A DNA stretch of 64,000 nucleotides, from contig NZ_CP109583.1 of NCBI RefSeq assembly GCF_036250755.1, positions 7,241,001-7,305,000 of the forward strand, written 5' to 3'. Shown in pieces: positions 49,751-58,228 of this stretch. A program made the translations under genes and the position numbers. Numbering within the stretch: the stretch's first letter is position 1; each line of letters starts with the position of its first letter. The notes below the pieces were generated by a model, which saw only the letters and a list, made by a program, of their open reading frames with translations, ran no database searches and was not told where the DNA came from. This DNA comes from Streptomyces uncialis (GTDB lineage: Bacteria; Actinomycetota; Actinomycetes; Streptomycetales; Streptomycetaceae).

Positions 49751-52294
49751 GTGGGGCATGGAGTGCCGGAACTCGTAGTGGAAGTGAACGGACGGACCTG
49801 GACGCTCGACCCGTCCAGGCCGTTGACCCTCGGACGTGATCCGCAGGGGGACATCGTGCTCGACGACGCCAGGGTCTCCTGGCGGCACGCCACGATCAGC
49901 TGGAACGGCCGGACGTGGGTCGTCGAGGACCACGGCAGCACCAACGGCACCTTTGTGCAGGGCCATCGGATCCATCAGGCGGACATCGGCCCGGGAGCGG
50001 CCGTCCACCTCGGCAACGGCAACGACGGCCCGCGGATCGATCTGCGGACCGCCGGCGCCCCGGCCGCCGCGCACCAGCAGGCCGCCCCTCAGCAGGGCGC
50101 GTCCGCGCAGCAGCAGGCGTGGCCGGGACAGCAGCCGCAGCAGGCCCCGGGCGCCCAGGACTGGCAGCAGCAGCCCGCCCAGCAGCCCGCCCAGCAGCCA
50201 CCCGCTCAGCAGGTACCGCGGCAGCAGGGGCCCGGCGGGGCCGGTGCGGCGGGCGCGCCGCCGGTGTACGGCGACCGCAGCCCCACCACCTTCCACCAGC
50301 TCGCCCTCGGCCGGGTCATGCGGATCGGCCGTGCGCTGGAGAACGAGCTGGTCGTCTCCGACCTCCAGGTCTCCCGCCACCACGCCGAGTTCCACGCCAC
50401 TCCCGACGGCCGGTTCCAGATGCGGGACCTCGGGTCCCACAACGGCACCTACCTCAACGGTATGCCGATCGCCAAGGGCGGCACCGTCCTGCTCGGCCCG
50501 ACCGACATCGTCGGTGTCGGCCACTCGACGTTCCGCCTGGTCGACGGCCGGCTGGAGGAGTTCGTCGACACCGGCGAGATCTCCTTCTCGGCCCGCCATC
50601 TGACGGTCACCGTCGACGGCGGCAAGCAGATCCTCAAGGACGTGTCCTTCGGCGTCCCGGAGAAGTCCCTGATCGCCGTCATCGGCCCGTCCGGCTCCGG
50701 CAAGTCGACGCTGCTCAAGGCGCTCACCGGCTACCGCCCCGCCGACCGGGGCGATGTCCTGTACGACAACCGGAACCTGTACAAGCAGTTCGCCGAGCTG
50801 CGTCAGCGCATCGGACTGGTCCCGCAGGACGACATCCTGCACAAGGAGCTGACCGTCCGGAAGGCGCTGAAGTACGCGGCGAAGCTGCGCTTCCCCGCGG
50901 ACACCAGCGAGCAGGAGCGCGAGCAGCGCATCGGTGAGGTGCTGCGCGAGCTGAAGCTGGACATCCACAAGGAGAAGCGGGTCAGCTCCCTGTCCGGCGG
51001 CCAGCGCAAGCGGGTGTCGGTGGCGCTGGAGCTGCTGACCAAGCCGTCGCTGATCTTCCTGGACGAGCCGACCTCGGGTCTCGACCCGGGCATGGACCGC
51101 GATGTGATGCAGCTGCTGCGCGGGCTCGCGGACGACGGGCGCACGGTCCTGGTGGTCACCCACTCGGTCGCCGAGCTGGCGCTCTGCGACAAGCTGCTGG
51201 TGATGGCGCCCGGCGGGTCCGTCGCCTACTTCGGCCCGCCCGAGGAGGCCCTGAACTTCTTCGGCTACAGCAGCTGGGCCGATGTGTTCTCCGCCTTCGA
51301 GAACTACCGCGACTACGACTGGGCGGGCCGCTGGAAGGGCTCGCAGCACTACCAGATGTACGCCGCGGACATCGACGCCGTGGCCCCGCAGTCGGTGCAG
51401 CCGCCGTCCCCGCAGACGGTGCGCCCGCCGAAGCCGCAGAGCTGGGGCTCACAGCTGCTCACCCTGATCCGCCGCTATGTCACGGTGATCGCCTCGGACA
51501 AGGGCTTCATCGCCCTGATGCTGATCCTGCCGGCGGTCCTGGGCGCGGTCAGTCTGCTGATCAAGCCCGACCAGGCCATGCTGCCCAATCTGCCGGACGC
51601 GGACGGCACCATCACCCCGAACGGCACCGCCACCACGGTCCTGCTGATCCTCGCCGTCGGCGCCTGCTTCGCGGGCGCCGCGAACTCCGTCCGTGAGCTG
51701 ATCAAGGAACGGGTCATCTACGAACGGGAGCGGGCCACCGGTCTGTCCCGGTCGGCGTATCTGATGTCCAAGGTCGTCGTGCTCGGGATGATCACCGTGC
51801 TCCAGGGCGCGATCGTGGGCGGTATCGGCTTCACGATGCGTGACATCCCGGAGGAGGGGGTCGTCCTCGGCGGGTTCACCCTGCTGGAGCTGTGTCTGCC
51901 GGTCATGGCGCTCGGCTTCACCTCGATGATGTTCGGTCTGATCATCTCCGCGCTGGTCAAGACGGCCGAGAAGACCATGCCGCTGCTCGTGATGTTCGCG
52001 ATCGTCCAGATCGTCTTCACGGGCTGCCTGTTCACCCTGAACGGCGCTGTCGGTGTCAACGAGCTGTCCTATTTGATGCCGTCCCGCTGGGCCGTCGCGG
52101 CGGCGGGCGCCACGCTGAACCTCAATGTCGTCACCCCGAACACCGACGACCCCGGCAACACCGACCCGCTGTGGGACCACACCGCCGGGACCTGGCTGCT
52201 GGACATGGGGGTCCTGCTGCTCCTCGGGGCGCTGTGCGGCCTTCTGGTGGCCCACTTCCTGCGGCGCCACGAGCCGGAGGTCATGCGCAAGTAG
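49751..52294 (+). CDS. ABC transporter with two FHA domains fused to ATPase and permease
   Basis: The 847-residue protein has, in order, an FHA domain (about 20-85, LTLGRDPQGDIVLDDARVSW and GSTNGTFV), a Gln/Ala/Pro-rich linker (about 105-170), a second FHA domain (about 180-245, MRIGRALENELVVSDLQVSR with RHHAEF and GSHNGTYLNG), and an ABC ATPase (GPSGSGKST about 313, LSGGQRKRVSVAL about 415, FLDEPTSGLD). About six membrane segments follow (570-847), an ABC-2-type permease. FHA domains bind phosphothreonine, so control by a Ser/Thr kinase is likely. It resembles Rv1747-type half transporters. GTG 49751 follows GGGGGA. Confidence 0.95.
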   Translation: MGHGVPELVVEVNGRTWTLDPSRPLTLGRDPQGDIVLDDARVSWRHATISWNGRTWVVEDHGSTNGTFVQGHRIHQADIGPGAAVHLGNGNDGPRIDLRTAGAPAAAHQQAAPQQGASAQQQAWPGQQPQQAPGAQDWQQQPAQQPAQQPPAQQVPRQQGPGGAGAAGAPPVYGDRSPTTFHQLALGRVMRIGRALENELVVSDLQVSRHHAEFHATPDGRFQMRDLGSHNGTYLNGMPIAKGGTVLLGPTDIVGVGHSTFRLVDGRLEEFVDTGEISFSARHLTVTVDGGKQILKDVSFGVPEKSLIAVIGPSGSGKSTLLKALTGYRPADRGDVLYDNRNLYKQFAELRQRIGLVPQDDILHKELTVRKALKYAAKLRFPADTSEQEREQRIGEVLRELKLDIHKEKRVSSLSGGQRKRVSVALELLTKPSLIFLDEPTSGLDPGMDRDVMQLLRGLADDGRTVLVVTHSVAELALCDKLLVMAPGGSVAYFGPPEEALNFFGYSSWADVFSAFENYRDYDWAGRWKGSQHYQMYAADIDAVAPQSVQPPSPQTVRPPKPQSWGSQLLTLIRRYVTVIASDKGFIALMLILPAVLGAVSLLIKPDQAMLPNLPDADGTITPNGTATTVLLILAVGACFAGAANSVRELIKERVIYERERATGLSRSAYLMSKVVVLGMITVLQGAIVGGIGFTMRDIPEEGVVLGGFTLLELCLPVMALGFTSMMFGLIISALVKTAEKTMPLLVMFAIVQIVFTGCLFTLNGAVGVNELSYLMPSRWAVAAAGATLNLNVVTPNTDDPGNTDPLWDHTAGTWLLDMGVLLLLGALCGLLVAHFLRRHEPEVMRK

Positions 52295-52362
52295 GTCACC
52301 GACCGACCCGGGACGGCCGCGGAGGGCGACCCACCGGACGGCCGGCCCCACGAGAGACGCCG

Positions 52363-52390
52363 AGGGCGGCACCCGCGCGGGTGCCGCCCT
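52363..52390. terminator. Bidirectional terminator between transporter and transglycosylase gene
   Basis: AGGGCGGCACCCGC (52363-52376) and GCGGGTGCCGCCCT (52377-52390) are complementary with no unpaired spacer, so the tip unpairs to form the loop. It lies in the gap of two convergent genes. Confidence 0.85.
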
Positions 52391-52430
52391 TCGTCGTGCC
52401 GGCGTGGAGCTCCGGAGGTCCCGGCCGGGC

Positions 52431-53165
52431 TCAGTAGGCGCCGAAGACGTTGTCGATCGAGCCGTACCGGTCGGCCGCGTAGTTGGCGGCGGCGGTGATG
52501 TTGGAGACCGGGTGGTAGATGTCGAACGGCGTACCGGACACGTGGTACGAGCTGAACGTCGGCGGGATCACCTGGAGCAGCCCCTTCGAGGGGATGCCGT
52601 TGCGGGCGTTGATGTCCCACAGGTTGATCGCGCGCGGGTTGCCGCTCGACTCACGGATGATGTTGCGGTACAGCCCGTTGTACGAACCCGGGATGTCGTT
52701 CTTCTTCATGACGTCGAGGGACTCGCGGATCCAGCCGTCCAGGTTGTTCGCGTACGACACGGTGCGGGCGGCGGCGCGGCTCGCGGAGGTCGGCTGCTGA
52801 CGGGACTGCTCGGCGTCGGCCTTCGCCTCGGCGGCACGCTCGGTCTTCGTCTTGTCGACGGCCTGCTTCGCCTCGGCGGCGCGCTGGTCCTTCTGCGCCT
52901 TCAGACGGTCGGCGGCGGCCTTGGCCTTCTGGTCGGCCACGGCACGCTGCCCGGTGACGTCCGTGCTGACGTCCTGGAGCTTCTGCTGCTTCTGGAAGGC
53001 CGCGGGGGCGGCGGCCTCGGTCACCGGGGCCTCGGAGCCGCCGGACGGGATCAGGGTGAACGCGAGGGCCGCGGCACTGAGGGTGGCGACACCGGCGATC
53101 GAGTACTTGTGCGTCCGGGTCAGCTTCAGGCGACTGTCACCGGAGGAGTTGCTGTTCTTCGGCAT
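52431..53165 (-). CDS. Secreted lytic transglycosylase (SLT domain)
   Basis: The 244-residue protein has an N-terminal membrane or signal segment (HKYSIAGVATLSAAALAFTL). A coiled, charged middle (about 65-135, DQKAKAAADRLKAQKDQRAA) follows. The SLT domain is C-terminal (about 155-244): the catalytic Glu in YRNIIRESSGNPRAINLWDI, then GLLQVIPPTFSSYHVSGT and YGSIDNVFGAY. Such enzymes cut peptidoglycan for growth or germination. ATG 53165 follows AGAGG. The leader is discussed separately: a promoter, a hairpin and an inverted repeat lie upstream. It is the only gene of its unit. Confidence 0.93.
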   Translation of the reverse strand: MPKNSNSSGDSRLKLTRTHKYSIAGVATLSAAALAFTLIPSGGSEAPVTEAAAPAAFQKQQKLQDVSTDVTGQRAVADQKAKAAADRLKAQKDQRAAEAKQAVDKTKTERAAEAKADAEQSRQQPTSASRAAARTVSYANNLDGWIRESLDVMKKNDIPGSYNGLYRNIIRESSGNPRAINLWDINARNGIPSKGLLQVIPPTFSSYHVSGTPFDIYHPVSNITAAANYAADRYGSIDNVFGAY

Positions 53166-53234
53166 GGCAGTGGGACCTCTTCGAGTAGCGGAGGTCGCTC
53201 GGGCCCGGCAGGGGACAGGTGTTTCCGACACAAA

Positions 53235-53258
53235 CGCCGCGGGCAGACTCCCGCGGCG
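53235..53258 (-). terminator. Terminator-like hairpin in the transglycosylase leader
   Basis: On the minus strand CGCCGCGGG (53258-53250), loop AGTCTG, then CCCGCGGCG (53243-53235) and TTTG. It lies between the likely promoter and the start codon, about 70 bases before it. A terminator here suggests attenuation of the gene. Confidence 0.55.
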
Positions 53259-53275
53259 TCGAGCGACGGCAGCCA

Positions 53276-53304
53276 TTGTTAGCGGCCGCAAAATCGCGTG
53301 GCAA
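53276..53304 (-). promoter_or_regulatory. Likely promoter of the transglycosylase gene
   Basis: On the minus strand TTGCCA (53299-53304) and TAACAA (53276-53281) are separated by 17 bases, close to the vegetative consensus. Transcription would begin near 53268, leaving a leader of about 100 bases with the hairpin. Confidence 0.55.
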
Positions 53305-53307
53305 TCA

Positions 53308-53425
53308 TGTGACGTACGAAGCCGGATAGTGGATCAGGGGGGCCGGTGAAGGCCCCGAATCGGGCACCCGTCCCGTTCACATGGCCTTTATCCGACCACT
53401 AGGGACCTTCGTACGTGACGTGCGT
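53308..53425. repeat. Long imperfect inverted repeat downstream of the QueA-like gene
   Basis: The left arm (about 53308-53345) with GTGACGTACGAAG and TAGTGG, and the right arm (about 53385-53425) with CCACTA and CTTCGTACGTGAC, are complementary over about 35 positions with gaps. It may end the upstream QueA-like transcript or be part of the control region of the transglycosylase. Confidence 0.5.
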
Positions 53426-53460
53426 CCTATGCCGGGGCTCACATCGCCCTTACCCCGATC

Positions 53461-54708
53461 TCACCTTGAGTTGCTGGAGCAACGCTCACCGTGAGGGTTC
53501 TCCGTCGGCAGGACGAGATGCACGTCCCCGAACTCGTGCCACAGGTAGAGGCCGTGCAGCGCCTCCTCGTACGCGCGGGCCACGGCCCGCTCACCGGCCA
53601 GTGCCCGCAGCAGCGCCCGCTGCGGCGCCCGCGGCCCGTGCAGCCCGGTCAGCAGCCCGTCCACCACCCGCGCCCCGCGCCCGGGGGCCACCACCAGATC
53701 CGTCCATCCCCGCGCCGCCCGGACCACCGCGGGCGCCCCCGCCGCCCCGCCGTCCCGGGGAGTGGGGTCCGCCGCACCCCGCGCCCCGGCCCCCTGGCCG
53801 AGCCTCACGCCCCCGGACACCCCCTCCGGGGCCCCCGCCCCGGTGGACGCCCCCAGGGGCTCCACCGCCGACTCCACGGCCCGCACCGCCGTCGCCCCCA
53901 CCGCGATGACCCGGCCGCCGCCCGCCCGCGCGGCATTGATGAGCCGCGCCGACGCCTCCGGCACGCCGAAACGCTCCGCCGGGGGAGGACCGACCGCCTC
54001 CGGCGGCGCCACCCCCCGGTCCAGCCGGACCGGCGCGAACTGCACCCCCCGCCGCACCAGGTCCGTGACCACCCGCGCCGTGAAGGGCCGCCCCGCGGCC
54101 GGCATCTCCGCACTGCCCGAACCGTCGTCCGACCGCAACGCGAACACCGTCCGGTACGCCGACAGCGGCTGATCCCGCTCCGTGTACGCGTACCGGACCG
54201 GCCGCCCGTACCGCCGCAACAGCTCAGGCACCCCCGTACCCGCCGCCCGCCCCGCCGCACCGGCCACCAGCCGCGCCCACCACAGCCGGTCCCCGCCGCC
54301 CGCGGACTCCTCCAGTACCAGCCGCGCGCCGCCCGGCAGCCGTACCGCTGTATCCACACGCGAGCCCGCACGCGCGCGCGTGGTGCCCGTCCCGTCCGGT
54401 TCCCGCAACTCGACGGCCCACCGGCCGTCGTCCCCGCACACCGAGAAATGCACCACCACGCGCGCGCGGCCCACCTCGCCGTCCACCGCGGCGGCCAGCG
54501 TCGGCGAGGTGTTCACCACCAGCACGTCACCCGCCCGCAGCAGCGCGGGCAGCTCCCGGAACATATGACCCGACACCTCCGGGCCCCGCGACACCAGCAA
54601 CCGCACCGCGTCCCGGCCCGCGCCCCCGCCCCGCCGTTCCACCGGCAGCCGCGCGGGCAGCCCGTCCGGCACCCGGAACACCGGCGCCGCGCCCCTGCCG
54701 ACGGTCAC
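53461..54708 (-). CDS. QueA-like S-adenosylmethionine:tRNA ribosyltransferase-isomerase family protein
   Basis: This 415-residue protein aligns with QueA: FRVPDGLPARLPVERRG, RDAVRLLVSRGPEVSGHMFR, ELPALLRAGDVLVVNTSPTL, then PELLRRYGRPVRYAYTERDQ, RTVFALRSDDG, PAAGRPFTARVVTDL, and GWTDLVVAPGRGARVVDGLL near the C-terminus. QueA makes the epoxyqueuosine intermediate in queuosine. Here a 40-residue Gly/Ala-rich insert lies near 285-325. GTG 54708 overlaps the stop of the SDR gene (GTGA). No tgt or other queuosine gene is adjacent, so the true substrate is open. Confidence 0.88.
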   Translation of the reverse strand: MTVGRGAAPVFRVPDGLPARLPVERRGGGAGRDAVRLLVSRGPEVSGHMFRELPALLRAGDVLVVNTSPTLAAAVDGEVGRARVVVHFSVCGDDGRWAVELREPDGTGTTRARAGSRVDTAVRLPGGARLVLEESAGGGDRLWWARLVAGAAGRAAGTGVPELLRRYGRPVRYAYTERDQPLSAYRTVFALRSDDGSGSAEMPAAGRPFTARVVTDLVRRGVQFAPVRLDRGVAPPEAVGPPPAERFGVPEASARLINAARAGGGRVIAVGATAVRAVESAVEPLGASTGAGAPEGVSGGVRLGQGAGARGAADPTPRDGGAAGAPAVVRAARGWTDLVVAPGRGARVVDGLLTGLHGPRAPQRALLRALAGERAVARAYEEALHGLYLWHEFGDVHLVLPTENPHGERCSSNSR

Positions 54709-55403
54709 CTCGGTTCCAGCAGCCCGGGTGCCGCGTACCGCCCACTGGCCGGACGCTCGTCCAGCAACCGCAGGAACGCGGGCACCACCTGCTCCGGCAG
54801 CGGACGCCCCGACTCGTCCTCCGCCGGCTCCGCCGCCCGGTACAGATCCGTCCGCATGTCCCCCGGATCGACCGCCCACACCCGCAGCCCCGGCTCCTCC
54901 ACCGCCAGCACCGCCGCCAGATGGTCCAGCGCGGCCTTCGACGCCCCGTAACCGCCCCACGTCTCGAACGGCTCCGCCGCCGCCTCCGAGCTCAGCGCCA
55001 GCACCGTCCCCCGCGGCGCCCGCCGCAGCAGCGGAAGCGCCTCCTGGACCAGCCCCAGCGCGGCCACCACATTCACCTCCAGGGCGTGCCGCAGCCCGTC
55101 CAGCGGCTGCGCCTCCAGCCGCACCAGCGGCTCGGCGCCCAGCACACTCGCGTTGTTCACCAGCAGATCGAGCCCGCCCAGCGCCCGCGCGGCGGCCACC
55201 AGCTCCGCCCGGTGCGCCCCGTCCGTCACACTCCCCGGCAGCGCCGTCACCCGCGTACCGTGCGTGCGCACATCGTCCGCCGTCCGCTCCAGCACCCCGG
55301 CGGTCCGCGCGTCCAGCACCAGGTCCCAGCCCCGCCGGGCCAGCGCCATCGCCAGCGCCCGCCCCAGTCCCTTGGACGCCCCCGTGATGATCGCCACCGG
55401 CAT
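54705..55403 (-). CDS. SDR family oxidoreductase coupled to the QueA-like gene
   Basis: This 232-residue protein has the standard SDR motifs: TGASKGLG (8-15), NNAS in DLLVNNASVLGAEPLVRLEA, Ser in ALSSEAAAEPFETWGGYGAS and Tyr-x3-Lys in YGASK. The end VWAVDPGDMRTDLYRAAEPA is typical. The catalytic set is complete. ATG 55403 is the start. Its stop overlaps the GTG start of the QueA-like gene, a sign of a functional link. Substrate unknown. Confidence 0.92.
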   Translation of the reverse strand: MPVAIITGASKGLGRALAMALARRGWDLVLDARTAGVLERTADDVRTHGTRVTALPGSVTDGAHRAELVAAARALGGLDLLVNNASVLGAEPLVRLEAQPLDGLRHALEVNVVAALGLVQEALPLLRRAPRGTVLALSSEAAAEPFETWGGYGASKAALDHLAAVLAVEEPGLRVWAVDPGDMRTDLYRAAEPAEDESGRPLPEQVVPAFLRLLDERPASGRYAAPGLLEPR

Positions 55404-55658
55404 GGCAGTCGGTCCCCTTCCCTGTTCTGGTCCCCGTCCGAAGCCCGACCGCCCCGCCGTACAGCCGGCTCCTGCCCTACGGCGGGACGGTCCGCCGCAC
55501 ATAGGGCGCGGCACCCCCAAACGTAGGAACCCGCCCGCCCCGCCCGCCTCGGACGCCGGGCGCAGTCCCCGGGTCCCTTGGCCCTAGTCCGCTCGGCCTA
55601 CCCCGCCCCGACCAGCGGACCGATACGCAGTGTCACCCCCCGCCGGTACGGTGAAAGC

Positions 55659-56804
55659 ATGAGTCACGGCCCACGATCCGGCCTCGCCGCGGTCAGCACC
55701 GCGCTGCTGGCGATGAGCAGGCACCTGGAGGTACGCGACGTCCTCAAGACGATCGTGGCCTCCGCCCGCGACCTGCTCGACGCGCAGTACGCCGCGCTCG
55801 GCGTCCCCGACGACCACGGGGGCTTCGCCCAGTTCGTCGTCGACGGCGTGAGCGACGAGCAGTGGCGCGCCATCGGCCCCCTCCCCAGACAGCACGGCAT
55901 CCTCGCCGCGATGCTCAGGGACGCGCGGACCGAGCGCCTCGCCGATGTCCGCCGCGACCCCCGCTTCGAGGGCTGGCCCGCCTCCCACCCCGACATGTCC
56001 GACTTCCTCGGCATGCCGATCAGGGACGGCGACGAGATCATGGGCGCCCTCTTCCTCGCCAACAAGAACTGCCCCAAGCCGCACAACACCTGCGGCTTCA
56101 CCCAGGAGGACGAGGACCTCCTCACGATCCTCGCGCAGCACGCCGCCATCGCCCTCACCAACGCCCGCCTCTACGAACGCAGCCGCGAGCTCACCATCGC
56201 CGAGGAACGCTCCCGCCTCGCCCACGAACTGCACGACGCCGTCAGCCAGAAGCTCTTCTCCCTGCGTCTCACCGCCCAGGCCGCCGCCGCCCTCGTCGAC
56301 CGTGACCCCGTCCGCGCCAAGGGCGAGCTGACCCAGGTCGCCGCCCTCGCCGCCGAGGCCGTCGAGGAACTGCGCGCCGCCGTCGTGGAGCTGCGCCCCG
56401 CCGCCCTCGACGAGGACGGCCTCGTGGCCACGCTCCGCACCCATGTCCAGGTCCTCGACCGCGCCCACTCCGCGCGCGTCACCTACAGCGGCTATCTGCC
56501 GCGCGCCCTTCCCGCAGCCCAGGAGGAAGCCGTGCTGCGCGTCTCGCAGGAAGCCCTGCACAACGCCCTGCGCCACTCCGGCGCCGGGCAGGTGGACGTC
56601 AGCCTCGACCCCCGGGGCAAGGGCGCCCTCCTGCGTATCCGCGACGACGGCGGCGGCTTCGAACCCCGGACCGTACGCCGCGCGGGACGCCATCTCGGTC
56701 TGGTGTCCATGCGTGACCGCACCGCGGGCGTCGGTGGCAGGCTGACCGTGGAATCGGCGCCCGGCGAGGGCACCACGATCACGATGGAGGTTCCCGGTGG
56801 CTGA
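55659..56804 (+). CDS. GAF-domain sensor histidine kinase
   Basis: The 381-residue protein has a GAF domain (about 25-175, VLKTIVASARDLLDAQYAAL and LGMPIRDGDEIMGALFLANK). Then come HisKA_3 with the phospho-accepting His in SRLAHELHDAVSQKLFSLRL (about 188) and an HATPase domain (about 285-380, RVSQEALHNALRHSGAGQVD, IRDDGGGFEP and GLVSMRDRTAGVGGRLTVES). It is similar to NreB/DevS-type kinases but lacks membrane segments. ATG 55659 follows GTGAAAG. The response regulator gene overlaps its end by 8 bases. It diverges from the SDR-QueA pair. Confidence 0.95.
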   Translation: MSHGPRSGLAAVSTALLAMSRHLEVRDVLKTIVASARDLLDAQYAALGVPDDHGGFAQFVVDGVSDEQWRAIGPLPRQHGILAAMLRDARTERLADVRRDPRFEGWPASHPDMSDFLGMPIRDGDEIMGALFLANKNCPKPHNTCGFTQEDEDLLTILAQHAAIALTNARLYERSRELTIAEERSRLAHELHDAVSQKLFSLRLTAQAAAALVDRDPVRAKGELTQVAALAAEAVEELRAAVVELRPAALDEDGLVATLRTHVQVLDRAHSARVTYSGYLPRALPAAQEEAVLRVSQEALHNALRHSGAGQVDVSLDPRGKGALLRIRDDGGGFEPRTVRRAGRHLGLVSMRDRTAGVGGRLTVESAPGEGTTITMEVPGG

Positions 56805-57444
56805 CAAGAGGATGATCCGTGTTCTCCTCGTGGACGACCACCAGGTCGTCCGCCGGGGACTGCGCACCTTCCTGGAGGTACAGGACGACATAGAGGTCGT
56901 CGGCGAGGCCGCCGACGGCACCGAGGGGGTCGCCCAGGCCGAGGAGCTGAAACCCGACGTCGTCCTGATGGACGTCAAGATGCCCGGCATGGACGGCGTC
57001 GAGGCCCTGCGCCGGCTGCGCGAACTGGCCAACCCCGCACGCGTCCTCATCGTCACCAGCTTCACCGAGCAGCGCACCGTCGTTCCCGCGCTGCGCGCCG
57101 GAGCCGCCGGATACGTCTACAAGGACGTCGACCCCGACGCCCTCGCCGGAGCCATCCGCTCCGTCCACGCCGGACATGTCCTGCTCCAGCCGGAGGTCGC
57201 GGGCGCCCTGCTCAGCCAGGAGGGCACCGGCGGCGGCCACGGCCGCGCGGGCTCGCTCACCGAACGCGAACGCGAGGTGCTCGGCCTCATCGCCGACGGC
57301 CGGTCCAACCGCGAGATCGCCCGCGCCCTCGTCCTCTCCGAGAAGACGGTCAAGACCCATGTGTCGAACATCCTCATGAAGCTCGACCTCGCCGACCGCA
57401 CCCAGGCCGCGCTCTGGGCCGTCCGGCACGGAGTGGCCGGCTGA
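56797..57444 (+). CDS. NarL/FixJ-type response regulator
   Basis: The 215-residue protein has an N-terminal receiver domain with the acidic pocket (LLVDDH) and phospho-acceptor Asp59 in VVLMDVKMPG. A LuxR-type HTH (about 150-210) follows, with LTEREREVLGLIADGRSNRE and IARALVLSEKTVKTHVSNIL. GTG 56797 lies 8 bases inside the kinase gene. The pair should act as a two-component system with the kinase. The gene is upstream of the chaplins, which hints at a development role but does not prove it. Confidence 0.96.
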   Translation: MADKRMIRVLLVDDHQVVRRGLRTFLEVQDDIEVVGEAADGTEGVAQAEELKPDVVLMDVKMPGMDGVEALRRLRELANPARVLIVTSFTEQRTVVPALRAGAAGYVYKDVDPDALAGAIRSVHAGHVLLQPEVAGALLSQEGTGGGHGRAGSLTEREREVLGLIADGRSNREIARALVLSEKTVKTHVSNILMKLDLADRTQAALWAVRHGVAG

Positions 57445-57668
57445 CCCCGCGCCCCGCGCCCATCCGCTGACCAGCGCTTCTTTCGCCACCCTTCCGCACG
57501 GGCGCGCCCCGGCGCACGCCACCGCGCGAAGGGGCGCCGGATTCCCGCCGGAATGAGATTCATACCATCGTGTGGATGTCACTCGAACGGCGTATCCGGG
57601 GGGAGTCCCGGCCGTTCTCCATGGTGTGCCGCGGCGAACGGTCGCGGCGAGCCAAGGAGGAGCCAGAA

Positions 57669-57914
57669 GTGAAGAACCTGAAGCGTGCCGCAGCCGTGAC
57701 GATGGTGGCCGGTGGCCTGGTCGCCGCCGGTGCGGGGATGGCCTCCGCCACCGGCGGCGCCCACGCGCACGGCCAGGCCGTCCACTCACCGGGCGTCGCC
57801 TCCGGCAATGTCGTCCAGGCCCCCGTGCATGTCCCGGTCAACGCCGTCGGCAACACCGTGAACGTCATCGGCCTGCTGAACCCGGCCTTCGGCAACCTCG
57901 GCCTCAACCACTGA
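57669..57914 (+). CDS. chpE: Chaplin without cysteines (ChpE-like), copy 1
   Basis: Chaplins are secreted hydrophobic proteins that coat aerial hyphae. This 81-residue precursor has a signal peptide (VKNLKRAAAVTMVAGGLVAA, about 1-28) and one chaplin domain, HSPGVASGNVVQAPVHVPVN and AVGNTVNVIGLLNPAFGN. Most short chaplins have two Cys; this one has none, as ChpE of S. coelicolor. AAGGAGGAG precedes GTG 57669. The second copy follows 314 bases later. Confidence 0.94.
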   Translation: MKNLKRAAAVTMVAGGLVAAGAGMASATGGAHAHGQAVHSPGVASGNVVQAPVHVPVNAVGNTVNVIGLLNPAFGNLGLNH

Positions 57915-57931
57915 CGGGTCACCCCGGCAGA

Positions 57932-57966
57932 CGCGGGCCCCCGGCCCCACCGGGGGGCCGCCCGCG
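57932..57966 (+). terminator. Possible terminator of chaplin copy 1
   Basis: An imperfect hairpin made from GCGGGCCCCCGG and CCGGGGGG plus GCCCGC lies 18 bases after the stop. Confidence 0.5.
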
Positions 57967-58118
57967 CGTGCCCACCCCGGACCCGGCCCGCACCGTCCGG
58001 CGCCCCATCGGCCACCGGCGCCCGGCACGCCACCGTCACCTCCACCGCACCCGGTACGGGGCAGACGGCCGCGGCGGCCGGGCGCACCGGTCCGATGGTC
58101 GGCCCATGGGCCTATTGC

Positions 58119-58139
58119 TCCGATCGGGCCGATCGGAGT
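58119..58139. promoter_or_regulatory. Perfect palindrome upstream of chaplin copy 2
   Basis: CTCCGATCGG (58119-58128), one G, CCGATCGGAG (58130-58139). It lies about 90 bases before the second chaplin and can be an operator or hairpin. Confidence 0.6.
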
Positions 58140-58228
58140 GCTCCCCCGTGTCATCCCCCGGGGGCGCACGTTTCTCAGCGTGCGACCCGCGGCCGGGTCG
58201 AAACGCTCACCCAGGAGGAAACAACCCC

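Larger units (their letters stand above)
57915..58228. other. 314-base gap between the two chaplin genes
   Basis: It holds a terminator-like hairpin (57932-57966), a Pro/Arg-coding but non-conserved G+C stretch and a perfect palindrome (58119-58139) before the second chaplin. No gene is seen. Confidence 0.6.

Noticed and set aside
49457..51349. Upstream extension of the serB frame to more than 1000 codons
   Set aside because: The extension is antisense to the FHA transporter. The conserved SerB N-terminus starts at 49456.
53166..53460. c-di-AMP riboswitch before the transglycosylase
   Set aside because: I could not find the conserved cores of that riboswitch; only a simple hairpin is visible. 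A model search could change this.
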